DNA from: Bradyrhizobium sediminis
GTDB lineage: Bacteria; Pseudomonadota; Alphaproteobacteria; Rhizobiales; Xanthobacteraceae
Reading direction: 5' to 3'
Length of the DNA: 64,000 bases
NCBI RefSeq assembly: GCF_018736105.1
Contig: NZ_CP076135.1
Location: 2,602,001-2,666,000, forward strand
Under the pieces are notes generated by a model that made no database searches, had not been told where the DNA came from, and worked only from the letters and a program-made list of their open reading frames with translations. A program made the translations under genes and the position numbers. Below, piece by piece: positions 35,075-45,100 of this stretch; position 1 is the stretch's first letter; every line of letters starts with the position of its first letter.

Positions 35075-36161
35075 CGGCGTGCTCGTCGGATGGTGGCTGG
35101 GCTCCGACCGGCAGATCGATGCGGAACGTCGTGTCGTGGCTGGAACTGATGGCTTGCACGCGTCCGCCGCAGGCTTCGATCAGGGCACGTGCGATCCAGA
35201 GCCCAAGACCCGACCCGGGGATCGCGCCGGCGTGACGCGGGCTGCGATAGAATCGCTCGAATATTTTTTCGATTTCGCCGGACGCAAGTCTCTCCCCTTC
35301 GTTGACCACCTTGATCTGGATCATGCCGCCCTCTTGCACGGCGCCGATGGCGATCGAGGCGCGTGGAGCGGAGTATTTCGCGGCGTTTTCGATCAACTGG
35401 GCAAGGGCGCTTTCGATCATCGATGGGTCGACATAGACCAGCGGCAAGTCGTCGGCGATGGCAAGCGAGACCTGACGGTCGCCAAGCAGCCGCCGCTTGC
35501 GAACCAGAGCGCCGTTGACGACGTCTTCGGGATCGACCCATTCCCAATGTGGCCGGATTCCGTCGCTGCTTATGCGCGTCGCGTCGAGCAGGTTCTGGAT
35601 GTCGCCGTTGAGCCGTTCGGCTTCGTCGCGTACCACGCGGACCAGAGACGACAGGTGCACATCCCGATCGATCGCCGGCGATTGGGCGAGAATGGAGGTC
35701 GAACCCACGATCGAGGCCAGCGGCGTACGCAACTCATGACTAACCGAGCCGATCAGAGCATCGCGCAGACTTTCCGCTTGCGCGCGAACCTTGGCCTCCC
35801 GAACGGCGACCGCCATGCGGCCGGTAATGGTCGCGACGGTGATGAACAGCACGATGTCGACGATCTGCGCGGGACTGTGCACACGGAAATCGTAATACGG
35901 GGCATAAAAGAAAAATGCCGCCGCAGCGATGCCCGAAATTCCGGCGAACAGCGCCGGAATGGCGCCCCAGCGCAACGCCGCGACGATGACCGGGATCAGG
36001 TAGACGATGGTGACGTGCTCGATCGGAAGCCACAGGAATGCTGCCGCGAGCGAGGCGGTGAGCACCGCAACGATGAGCAGGGCAACAAGAACACCTGCAA
36101 GCTGCTCCCGCAGCCAGCGGCCGCGAGGCCCGTTGCGAAACTCCCGGATGCGGATCAACAT
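35067..36161 (-). CDS. Sensor histidine kinase, truncated KdpD-like (DUF4118)
   Basis: A 364-residue membrane kinase. Residues about 20-115 hold four membrane segments of the DUF4118 type found in KdpD (LLIVAVLTASLAAAFLWL and so on). The HisKA helix carries SVSHELRTP with His142. The catalytic domain has the N box QLIENAAKYS, EIEKIFERFYRS and GSGLGLWIAR. The large N-terminal KdpD and universal-stress-protein domains of classic KdpD are absent, so it is a short sensor. It is transcribed with the KdpE-like regulator through an overlapping junction. Confidence 0.88.
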   Translation of the reverse strand: MLIRIREFRNGPRGRWLREQLAGVLVALLIVAVLTASLAAAFLWLPIEHVTIVYLIPVIVAALRWGAIPALFAGISGIAAAAFFFYAPYYDFRVHSPAQIVDIVLFITVATITGRMAVAVREAKVRAQAESLRDALIGSVSHELRTPLASIVGSTSILAQSPAIDRDVHLSSLVRVVRDEAERLNGDIQNLLDATRISSDGIRPHWEWVDPEDVVNGALVRKRRLLGDRQVSLAIADDLPLVYVDPSMIESALAQLIENAAKYSAPRASIAIGAVQEGGMIQIKVVNEGERLASGEIEKIFERFYRSPRHAGAIPGSGLGLWIARALIEACGGRVQAISSSHDTTFRIDLPVGAQPPSDEHADE

Positions 36162-36544
36162 GGCGCGCGGCCAGCCTCCTTTCGCGCTGTCGGTCTGACC
36201 CCGTCAGTCCGACGCGGCCCGTGCTAGTGTCGCCGCGCATCATCTATCGCAGAATCAATACGGCCGTTCCAGCCCGGGTGTGCCTCATTGCCGGCCCGTG
36301 GCGGATCCGAGCGACACGGCCCCGTCCGGCGCGGGTACTCGATGCCCACGTCAGCGTGCGGGTGGCACGGGGCGGTCCCCGGATGGCGACTGTGCCAGGT
36401 GAAAAACGGGATCAATCGCTATCTCCGCGCCATTGACTTCCATGACCTAGTTGATCTTGGCTATGGACGGGGAAATGGCCGTTTTTGCAGGAACGACCGG
36501 CAGAACGGCGAATTCTGGAGGGGGGGCCTGTCGTGGCGGCAAGA
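36162..36544. other. Intergenic stretch upstream of the dctA remnant
   Basis: About 380 bases with no ORF I can support. It holds the start-side DNA of the sensor kinase, then sequence with no clear coding signal. A run GGAGGGGGGGCC near 36518 breaks any frame leading into the dctA-like remnant. Confidence 0.3.
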
Positions 36545-36826
36545 CACGCAACCCGCGTGAGGATCAAGGCGCCCGGCGACGGCTTCATCAAGCCGATCAG
36601 GAGGGTGATCGCGCCGATCGTCCTCTGCGCGGTGGTTTCCGGTATCGCGCATATCCAGGATGCCAGGACAGTCGGTCGTATCGGCGTCACGGCCCTAATC
36701 CATCTTGAGATCGTCTCGACCTTCGCGCTCGGGTTCGGCCCGGTCGCCGGAAACCTGGCGCGTCCCGGCGCGGGATTCGGCGGCGCCACGGCCGATGCGG
36801 AGGCGAACCAATATTTGCTGAACTGA
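36545..36826 (+). pseudogene. Remnant of a DctA-type C4-dicarboxylate transporter
   Basis: An in-frame piece reads GDGFIKPIRRVIAPIVLCAV, then VSGIAHIQDARTVGRIG and IHLEIVSTFALGFGPVAGN, then ARPGAGF. This aligns by memory with DctA residues of roughly 40-140 (PLGDGFIKLIKMLIAPIIF..., VVTGIAGM..., FEIVSTIALIIG..., QPGAGF). The N-terminal start, most helices and the rest of the transporter are missing. It ends with a stop 10 bases before the next gene. I call it a truncated pseudogene. Confidence 0.65.
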
Positions 36827-36836
36827 GGAATTTAAG

Positions 36837-38252
36837 ATGTGGATGTTTTTCGTGCTTGCCTGGTTAGGCTTATTGGCCGTGATAGCGCTCTTTGCGCAGC
36901 AGGCATTCGGTTATGATTTCGCGAGGATGTCGGCTCACTACTCTGCGTTGCCCGCAATGCAGCGTCTCGCGACCGGCACTATTGTCTTCATGGCAATATC
37001 GCTGATCGGGGCAACCATCGCTCAAGCTTACAGAATTGCACGCCAGGAAAGAAACCTGAACTTGCTGCGCGGTCGCCTCAAGGGCTTCCGGCAGGACGCT
37101 GTGGCCGCGCACGACTCGCAGAACCGCTTCGACGCGGCTGTCCAGCACCTCGTCGACAGCGACCCCGAGGAAGCGATCTCGTCCCTGCAGGAGAAGCTGA
37201 CGGCTTCCGAGCAAAGGGCAGTCCTGCAGCAGAGCCGGAACGAAGCCGCCGATATGCCGGATCGGCTGAGCGACATCCGGCGCCGCCAGCATCTGCTCCG
37301 GGAGATGGTCGGCGCAGTGGCCGAAAAGCGGCGGGTCATGGAGCCTGTGTTCGGTGAACTCAGGGATCGTCAGCGTCAGATCGAGAGGTCGCTGACGGAA
37401 CTCGAAACCGACGACAGCAAGAACAGTCTTGCCATTCGGATGAAGGAACTGGACGGCGACGTATCGCTGATCCAGGCACGGTTGAACGCGTTGCAGGAAT
37501 CGCTGGCGACGCTGAACCGCTTCAAGGAGGAACTGGCCAAAGCCCAGGCTGAGCTGGTGCCCCTGCGGTCGCCGGAGGCAGGAATCAGCGCCCTGATCGA
37601 TGAACTGCGTCTGAGCCGCGACCGGCTGACCAAGTCTCTCGATGAATTCGAAGCGAGCGGCGATGAACCGCTTGGTTTGCGGGTGGAAGCGCTCTCCAGG
37701 AACAAACTCGAGATCGAGCAGAGGGTCGCGCGCCTCGATGATTGCTTCAATATCCTGGATACGATTCGTCTCGATCTCGAAGAACTCAGGGAACGCCAGG
37801 CGCGCCTGGAGCGTTCGATTGCGGAGGTGGAGACGGACTCCAGCGGCACGAGCCTCACGGATCGCCAGAACGCGTTGAACGAATTCGTGATAGAGTCCCG
37901 TTTGCGTCTCCGGACGCTGCAGGATTCATCCGCGATGCTGAGCCGGTTCAGGGACGAACTGGCCCAGTCGCAGGCGGACCTCGTGCCCCTGCAGGCACCG
38001 GTATTCGGCATCGAGGCCCTGATCGCGGAGGTGCATGCCATTCGCGATCTCGTGACCAAAACCCTCGGCGAGATCGAAGCGAACGGTGACAACCAGCTCT
38101 CCTCGCGCGTGGAAGTGCTCTCCAACAGCAAGCGCGAGATCGATGAGAGAATTGTCCAGGTATTCGACCATTTCGCAAAACTCGATTCGATACGAAAGGA
38201 TATCGGCGGGATCTTCACGACGATAAGGGGCACCCTCAACAGGATCGGTTGA
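36837..38252 (+). CDS. Membrane-anchored coiled-coil protein with two 142-residue repeats
   Basis: A 471-residue protein of unknown function. Two membrane segments occupy residues 3-22 and about 47-64. A long coiled coil then runs to the end. Residues 175-316 and 317-458 are tandem copies offset by 142 residues: LRDRQRQIERSLTELETDDS against LRERQARLERSIAEVETDSS; NRFKEELAKAQAELVPLRSP against SRFRDELAQSQADLVPLQAP; GDEPLGLRVEALSRNKLEIE against GDNQLSSRVEVLSNSKREID. A weaker third copy may lie before residue 175. GAGGA precedes the ATG. The dctA remnant lies directly upstream. I do not recognise the family. Confidence 0.75.
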   Translation: MWMFFVLAWLGLLAVIALFAQQAFGYDFARMSAHYSALPAMQRLATGTIVFMAISLIGATIAQAYRIARQERNLNLLRGRLKGFRQDAVAAHDSQNRFDAAVQHLVDSDPEEAISSLQEKLTASEQRAVLQQSRNEAADMPDRLSDIRRRQHLLREMVGAVAEKRRVMEPVFGELRDRQRQIERSLTELETDDSKNSLAIRMKELDGDVSLIQARLNALQESLATLNRFKEELAKAQAELVPLRSPEAGISALIDELRLSRDRLTKSLDEFEASGDEPLGLRVEALSRNKLEIEQRVARLDDCFNILDTIRLDLEELRERQARLERSIAEVETDSSGTSLTDRQNALNEFVIESRLRLRTLQDSSAMLSRFRDELAQSQADLVPLQAPVFGIEALIAEVHAIRDLVTKTLGEIEANGDNQLSSRVEVLSNSKREIDERIVQVFDHFAKLDSIRKDIGGIFTTIRGTLNRIG

Positions 38253-38351
38253 CCGCGCGAGGATGAGTTGCAACCGGGCCTGAGATGGCGAGGGGGCGCG
38301 AGGGGGCGAATGTCCGCTCCGCAGCCACCATGCGGAGATTCGCCGGGGACG

Positions 38352-41003
38352 CTAACCGAGCCCCTTGCTGGCGGAGACGTGAGGCGAAGGCCCGGCCGGT
38401 GGCTGGGCCAGGGATCGGCCGACGCGCCTGAGCATCGCACTGGCCCGCCTGGCACTATGGTCAAGCAGCCAGCGCCCGAACGCAGCGGCCGACAGCGCGG
38501 GCGCGTAGAAGAATCCCTGAATGACGTCGCATCCCAGTTCCGTCAGCAGATCCCGCTGCCCGTCGGTTTCGACGCCTTCGGCGATGACGGTGAGCTGCAG
38601 GCTCTGGCCGACGCGAACCACCGCGGTAACGATCGCCCGCGCGCTGGGGTCTGCCTCGACGTCGCGCACGAAGCTGCGGTCGATCTTCAGCTCGCGGATG
38701 GGCAGATGCGCCAACCGGCTGAGACTCGAATAGCCGGTTCCGAAATCGTCCAGCGACAGGCCTACTCCGAGCTTGCGAAGGGCATTCATCGTCTCGATCG
38801 CGACCGAGCGCTCGTTCAGGATCACGCCCTCGGTAACCTCGAGCATGAGCATTTCGGGCGACAGGCCGTGGTCTGCGAGGATTCCGGTGACGACAGATGC
38901 CAGGCTCGCGTTCTGGAAATTGATTGGAGACAGATTGACCGACACACAGGGGATATCCAGCCCGGCTTCACGCCACTCCGCCATCTGCCGGCAGGCCTCG
39001 CGTATCGACCAGTGGCCGATCTGCTCGATCAGTCCGCACTCTTCGGCCAGCGGAATGAACTTCGCGGGCGACACCTCGCCGAGCACCGGGTCACGCCAGC
39101 GCGCCAGCGCCTCGACGCCATGGATGGCGCCGTCGCTGGTCCGGATCTGCGGCTGATAATGCAATTTCAGGGCATCGTTTGCGATCGCCGTGCGAAGTGC
39201 GGAGCTGTGAGCCAGCCGCTGCTCGGCGAGCCGGTTCATGTCGGCGCTGAAGAATCGATAGGTGGAGCGGCCGGCGCGCTTGGCATGGTACATCGCCGCA
39301 TCGGCCTGCTGTATCAGGGCGTCGATGTCGGTCGCATTGTCCGGATAGATACTGATGCCCATGCTGGCGGACATCGGCACCTGCCTGGTGCCGATCTGGA
39401 GCGGCACGACCAGGGATTCGGTGATCCGCGAGGCGACCAGCGCGGCTTCGCCGGCGTCACGGTTCGGCAGCACAATCACGAATTCGTCGCCGCCCAGGCG
39501 CCCCAGCATGTCGTCCGGCTGAATCTGCGCGCGCAGGCGTCGGGCAAGCTCGACAAGCAATTCATCGCCGGCCGAGTGCCCGAGCGTATCGTTGACGTCT
39601 TTGAAATTATCGACATCGAGGAATGCCAGCGCAACGTGCTTTCCCGGGTGACAGGCCCGGATCGCCTCGGCGATCAAGTCCCGCAGGCGCGCGCGGTTCG
39701 GCAGGCCGGTCAGCATATCGTAATAGGCGAGCCGCGCGATCTGGGCGCGGGCTTCCCAGCGCTCGATCGCGAGCGCGCCGAGATGCACGCAGGCCTCGAC
39801 GATACGCTCGTGCCAGCGGCTCGGCGGGCGACATTCCCTGAAATAGAAGGCGAAGGTTCCGATCACCCGGCCATCCTTCGACTTGATCGGCGTGGACCAG
39901 CAGGCGCGCAAGCCGACCTCGAGCGGCCGGGTCTTGTAGGGTTGCCAGCGCGGATCGGTATCGATGTCCGTCGCAAGGACCGGCTTGCCGTAAAATGCCG
40001 CGGATCCGCACGAGCCGACATCCGGACCGATCGCGACGCCATCCAGCGCCCGCGAATAGTCTTCGGGAAGGCTGGGGCCGCCCAGCGGATGGACCAATCC
40101 GCCGGCGTCGATGTGCAGCAGCGAGGCAACGACGTCGGGCGCGATTTCCTCGACACGCCTGCACAGCCGATCCGCGATCTCCGTAATGGGGATTTCATCG
40201 GCCAGCTCGCTCAGGATCAACTGCTGCAGCGATCGCAGCTGCTTGGTCTCGGAGATATCGGTCAGCAGGGCGAACGTGTATTTGATCCGCCCGCGGCTGT
40301 CGCGGAATGCCTTGACGTTGGCCGAGATCCAGATCTCGTCGCCGCTCTTGTCGTAGGCGAGGATTTCCTCCTCGCCGCCGCGTTCCTCGCCGATCCAGTG
40401 CCGTAACCTTGCCAGCGTCCTGCGGTCGGTATGGCGCCCCGCAAGCAGATCGATCGCCTGCCGCCCGCTCACTTCCCCGATCGAGTACCCGAACAATCCT
40501 GCAAACGCAGCGTTGGTATAGATGATCTTCAGATCGCGATCGGTGACGATAACTGCGCGGTTGGTCCTGTCGGCGACCAACGTGAGCAGCGCCATCCTTT
40601 CCCGCCGTTCGACCTCCCGGGTGATGTCCCGGACGAAGGCGATGGTGCGGCCTTGACCGCCGGCCTCGACATGCGAAAGCGACAGTGCGGCACGAATCCG
40701 GCTGCCATCCCTGCGCTCGATCCTGATCTCGGAGCAGCGATCCTGGATGGCGTCGTCGCCGCCGATCTGATCCGAAGTCGGCGTCGCGACCGGGTGCTGT
40801 CGCAGCTCCTCGAGCCCCAGACAGCTTACGTGACGACCGAGCACTTCGGTGCGATCCAGCCGCCAGATGAGTTCGGCCGCTGCGTTGAAATAGCTCACGT
40901 GAAGGTCGCTATCGAAGATCACCACGGCGTCGTTCGCCTGCTCAAGCGCCGCCAGCAGGAAATCCGGGGTTTCGACCACAGGGCAATCGCGTGTGCGCAT
41001 CAT
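38352..41003 (-). CDS. PAS-PAS-GAF-GGDEF-EAL bifunctional cyclic-di-GMP protein
   Basis: An 883-residue signalling protein. Two PAS domains (FLLAALEQANDAVVIFDSDL...; MALLTLVADRTNRAVIVTDR...) are followed by a GAF domain (SELADEIPITEIADRLCRRV..., GPDVGSCGSAAFYGKPVLAT). A GGDEF domain with an intact GGDEF (LGRLGGDEFVIVLP) comes next, then an EAL domain with EAL, DDFGTGYSSLSRLAHLPIRE and EGVET. Both catalytic sites look complete, so it can make and degrade c-di-GMP; which activity dominates is not readable. GGAG lies before adjacent ATGs at 41003 and 41000. It is convergent with the coiled-coil gene. Confidence 0.92.
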   Translation of the reverse strand: MMRTRDCPVVETPDFLLAALEQANDAVVIFDSDLHVSYFNAAAELIWRLDRTEVLGRHVSCLGLEELRQHPVATPTSDQIGGDDAIQDRCSEIRIERRDGSRIRAALSLSHVEAGGQGRTIAFVRDITREVERRERMALLTLVADRTNRAVIVTDRDLKIIYTNAAFAGLFGYSIGEVSGRQAIDLLAGRHTDRRTLARLRHWIGEERGGEEEILAYDKSGDEIWISANVKAFRDSRGRIKYTFALLTDISETKQLRSLQQLILSELADEIPITEIADRLCRRVEEIAPDVVASLLHIDAGGLVHPLGGPSLPEDYSRALDGVAIGPDVGSCGSAAFYGKPVLATDIDTDPRWQPYKTRPLEVGLRACWSTPIKSKDGRVIGTFAFYFRECRPPSRWHERIVEACVHLGALAIERWEARAQIARLAYYDMLTGLPNRARLRDLIAEAIRACHPGKHVALAFLDVDNFKDVNDTLGHSAGDELLVELARRLRAQIQPDDMLGRLGGDEFVIVLPNRDAGEAALVASRITESLVVPLQIGTRQVPMSASMGISIYPDNATDIDALIQQADAAMYHAKRAGRSTYRFFSADMNRLAEQRLAHSSALRTAIANDALKLHYQPQIRTSDGAIHGVEALARWRDPVLGEVSPAKFIPLAEECGLIEQIGHWSIREACRQMAEWREAGLDIPCVSVNLSPINFQNASLASVVTGILADHGLSPEMLMLEVTEGVILNERSVAIETMNALRKLGVGLSLDDFGTGYSSLSRLAHLPIRELKIDRSFVRDVEADPSARAIVTAVVRVGQSLQLTVIAEGVETDGQRDLLTELGCDVIQGFFYAPALSAAAFGRWLLDHSARRASAMLRRVGRSLAQPPAGPSPHVSASKGLG

Positions 41004-41308
41004 CCAGCTCCGATGCCGCTTGGAAGCCAACGGGGGCAGATCGCCGGTGGCGAGGCATCGTTTTGCCGGAAAGCGTACCGGCTCAAAGGTGTTAAAAGGG
41101 TTGTTCGGCCGGGTTCCGCCCGGTGGAAAAATATCATCCCTAAGAATTCGTTAACCGTCATCCGAAGTGCGGATGAATCGCCGAGTGCATATCCGCTTCG
41201 GCAGCGGCCCCGGACCAGGCGGAACTATTTGGTTGCGGAACCAAAAGCTCCGGTACACACAGGACGGCGGTCGAATGAATCAAGAAACGAGCGAGGGGGG
41301 ATCGATAG

Positions 41309-42079
41309 ATGCAAGACGTCATGTCGCTGGAGGGAAAAACCGTTGTCGTCACCGGCGCCGCGCAGGGAATTGGCCGCGCGATCGCGACGCTCGCGGTCGA
41401 ACTCGGAGCGCGGGTGATCGGTGTCGATCTCAACGGTGACAAGCTCAACGCTTTCGCGGCTGCGATGAACGGCCGGCTGCTGCCCTATGTCGGCAGCGTC
41501 GCCGATCCGGACTTCACCGAGGCGACGGTACGCGACGTCACAGCGCGGATCGGCGCCATCCACGGCCTCGTCAACAATGCCGGCATTACCCGGGTGGCGA
41601 TGATCGAGAAGATGACGCTGCAGCAGTGGAACGAGGTCATCGCGGTGCATCTCACCGGCGCGTTCCTGTGGACCCAGGCGGTGGGGCGGATCATGGTGGC
41701 GCAGGGCAAGGCCGACCGGCCGAGCCCGGGCTCGATCGTCAATATTTCCTCGGATGCCGGACGGGCCGGCTCGATCGGCCAGATCAACTACGCCGCGGCG
41801 AAAAGCGGACTGCTCGGAATGACCATGTCGACCGCCAAGGAGTGGTCGAAGTTCGGCGTCCGCACCAATTCGGTGTGTTTCGGCGTGGTCGAGACCCCGA
41901 TGACGGAAACCATCCGGGGCGACAAGTTTCGCGACGGCATCCTGGCACGGATTCCGATGGGTCGCTGGTCGCAGCCGGAGGAAGCGGCCAAGCCGGTCTG
42001 CTTCCTGCTCTCGGATGGCGCGTCCTATATCACCGGCCAGCATATCGCGGTGGACGGCGGCTTTCATATTTCGGTTTGA
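41309..42079 (+). CDS. Short-chain dehydrogenase/reductase, FabG-like
   Basis: A 256-residue classical SDR. Motifs are the glycine motif TGAAQGIG, GLVNNAGITR, NISSDAGRAGSIGQINYAAA and YAAAKSG with catalytic Tyr/Lys, and the end SYITGQHIAVDGG. VIGVDL after beta-2 suggests NAD+ preference. The substrate is unknown. The ATG at 41309 has an AG-rich upstream site; MSLEGKTVV at 41321 could be the mature-looking start. Confidence 0.9.
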   Translation: MQDVMSLEGKTVVVTGAAQGIGRAIATLAVELGARVIGVDLNGDKLNAFAAAMNGRLLPYVGSVADPDFTEATVRDVTARIGAIHGLVNNAGITRVAMIEKMTLQQWNEVIAVHLTGAFLWTQAVGRIMVAQGKADRPSPGSIVNISSDAGRAGSIGQINYAAAKSGLLGMTMSTAKEWSKFGVRTNSVCFGVVETPMTETIRGDKFRDGILARIPMGRWSQPEEAAKPVCFLLSDGASYITGQHIAVDGGFHISV

Positions 42080-42136
42080 CGAGCGGCACGGTGCGCGAGA
42101 CCGGCGAGGTGCCAGGACCGCCATCTTTCACCCTAA

Positions 42137-42169
42137 CAAAAAACCGCCCGGTTTTGCCGGGCGGTTTTT
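42137..42169. terminator. Bidirectional rho-independent terminator
   Basis: AAAAAACCGCCCGG / CCGGGCGGTTTTT with a TTTTG loop lies between convergent genes. It has A-runs and T-runs on both sides and therefore can terminate both the SDR and rne transcripts. Confidence 0.88.
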
Positions 42170-42190
42170 CCGTCTCGAAAATCCTCGCGT

Positions 42191-45100
42191 TTATTCGCCG
42201 TTGCCGAAGCGCCGCGACCACCAGCCGGCCTTGCGGGGCTGGGTGTCGGTCGTCGTTTCAGCGGCGTTCTGCGCCGGGGCCGGGGCCGGCGGTTCGGGCT
42301 GGCTGTGGCTGACGGGCGCGGGCGCTTCAGGCTGGGCGTTGATCAGGAAGCTCACCTTTTCGCGCACGGTCGAACGCCGGCGCGCGGCGGCCCGTTCGGC
42401 CTCCTGCGCCGTCTCAGTCTCGGCAGAAGCCTGAGCCGGCTCCGGCTGAGCGCGTTCCGCAGGTTGCGGTTCGGGCGCCGGCGCTTGCGCAACCGGTTCG
42501 GATTGAACGACCAGCGGGGCTGGCCCGGCTGAATATCCGTCGAAATCGGCAACCGCGTTGCTGACCTCGGGGGCCGACCTCGGGCCGAGTTCGTCCGCGA
42601 TCGATCCGACCAGACCGTCTTCCGGTCCGCCGCGCCGGCGGCGTCCGCCGCGGCGTCCGCGACGGCGTGGCCGGCGCTCGCCGCCCGGCGCCTGATCGCC
42701 GCGCGCAAGACCGGGCTGTTCGTCGGACTCGTCCTCGTCGATTTCGCCTTCGTCCGTGACGGCAGCGGCAACCGCGGCCGCCTCAAACGGGACCCGGATG
42801 CTATCGCTGTCATCGCGCGCAGGCCCGCCTTCACGCGGCTCGCCGGAACGGCCACGCCGCCGCCGCCGACGCTTGCGCCTCGGGCCGCCATCCGCCTCGC
42901 TGCCGGTCTCTTCGCCGGCGGCTTCATCGGTGAGCCCTTCGGTCTCGTCGGTCTCGATTTCGGATTCGGTTTCGACGTCGAACACCTCCTCCTCGTCGAA
43001 GGCTTCCTCGGTCTGCGGCGGGAAGGCTGCGACCTGCGCCGCCAGCAGCGCCTTGGCGGCTTCCAGCGTATGCACCTGTTCGCCGCGGTCGATGATGAAC
43101 GACTGTTGGCCGCTCACCGAGGGATCGGCGACCACGGCCAGCGCGACCTTGAAGCTGTTTTCGAGATCGCGCAGATGGCCGCGCTTGTGGTTGAGCACGT
43201 AAAGCGCCACTTCGGTCCGGGTGCGCACCACGAGATTATGGGTGGCGCCCTTCATCAGGATTTCCTCGATGCCGCGCAACAGTTGCAGCGCCACCGACGA
43301 TACCGACCGCACATGGCCGCTGCCGCCGCATTGCGCGCAGGGCTCGGTCGAACTCTCCAGCACGCTGGCGCGAATGCGCTGGCGCGACATCTCGAGCAGG
43401 CCGAAATGCGAGATGCGTCCGACCTGGATCCGCGCGCGGTCCTGGCGCAGGCAATCGGACAGCTTGCGCTCGACCGAACGGTTGTTGCGCTTCTCGTCCA
43501 TGTCGATGAAGTCGATGACGATCAGGCCGGCGAGATCGCGCAGGCGCAATTGCCTTGCGACTTCCTCGGCAGCCTCGAGATTGGTCTTGAGCGCGGTATC
43601 CTCGATGTGGTGTTCGCGGGTCGAGCGTCCGGAATTGACGTCGATCGAAACCAGCGCCTCGGTCTGGTTGATCACGATGTAGCCGCCGGATCGCAACTGC
43701 ACGGTCGGCGAGAACATCGCATCGAGCTGGCTCTCGACGCCCATCCGCGAGAACAGTGGCTGGCCGTCGCGATACTGCTTCACCGCCCGCACGTTCGAGG
43801 GCATCAGCATCTTCATGAAATCGCGGGCTTCCTGATAGCCGGCTTCGCCGGCGACCTGGATTTCGTCGATTTCCTTGTTGTAGAGGTCGCGCAGCGAGCG
43901 CTTGATCAGCGATCCCTCCTCGTAGACGAGGGTCGGGGCCTGCGACTTCAGCGTCATGTCGCGCACGGTTTCCCACATGCGGATCAGATATTCGAAGTCG
44001 CGCTTGATCTCCGGTTTGGTGCGGGAGGCGCCCGCGGTGCGCAGGATGATGCCCATGCCCTCGGGCACGTCGAGATCCTGCACCACTTCCTTCAGGCGCG
44101 AGCGATCCTGCGCCGAGGTGATCTTGCGGCTGATGCCGCCGCCGCGCGCGGTATTGGGCATCAGCACGGCGTAGCGGCCGGCCAGCGACAGGTACGTCGT
44201 CAGCGCCGCGCCCTTGTTGCCGCGCTCTTCCTTGACGACCTGCACCAGCATCACCTGGCGGCGCTTGATGACTTCCTGGATCTTGTACTGGCGGCGCGGG
44301 CGGAAGGCGCGCTCCGGCACTTCTTCCATGACATCGTCGCCGCCGACGGATTCGACGACTTCGTCTTCGGCGTCCTCGCCTTCGTCCTCGTCGTCGTGAT
44401 GCTCGTCGCCACCGGCGGCAGCATGTTCCGCCTGATCCGACGCGGCGGTCTCGCCGTCAGCGTGTTCGGCGTGGGGGGCGTCGTCTGCATAGGCCGCGTT
44501 TTCGAGCGCGTGCGCTTCACGATGCGCGTGCTCTTCTTCATCTTCTTCGCGAACTTCTGCCGCGGACGCCTCGACGGCAGCCGTATCGGGCAGCGTTACC
44601 GCGGCCAGCGTCTCGCTGGCGTGGGTCTCGGTGCCCCGGTCCTGCGCGTGATCGTGCTCATCGGGGGCATGTTCATGTTCATGTGCATGATCATGACCTT
44701 CATGATCATGATGCTCCGCATCGTGGTGATGTTCGGCGTCGTGCGCGTGGCCGTCTTCGGCGTGGAAGCTTTCGCCGTGTTCCTGGCCTTCAAGCGGCGG
44801 AGCGACCTGCATCAGGTCGGGGCTCGCGCTCTCCACGATCTCGCTCTGGACCCGCTCGCCATTGCCGCGGCGGCGCGAATTGCGGTGCCGCGGACGGCGG
44901 CGGTTGGAGCGGTTCTCGCTCTCTTCCTCGGCCTCGCGATGGGCGCGCTCGTCGGCTTCGATCAGCGCCTGACGGTCGGCGACCGGAATTTGATAGTAGT
45001 CGGGATGGATTTCGCTGAAGGCGAGGAAGCCGTGGCGGTTACCGCCATATTCAATGAAGGCCGCCTGCAGCGACGGCTCTACGCGCGTGACCTTGGCGAG

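Noticed and set aside
38268..40406. A 712-codon plus-strand frame opposite the GGDEF-EAL gene
   Set aside because: It is antisense to clear PAS, GAF, GGDEF and EAL motifs; no start signal or domain is present.
44618..44782. The short-period His/Asp-rich tract as a CRISPR or tandem repeat array
   Set aside because: It is in-frame low-complexity coding DNA inside rne with irregular units and no spacers.
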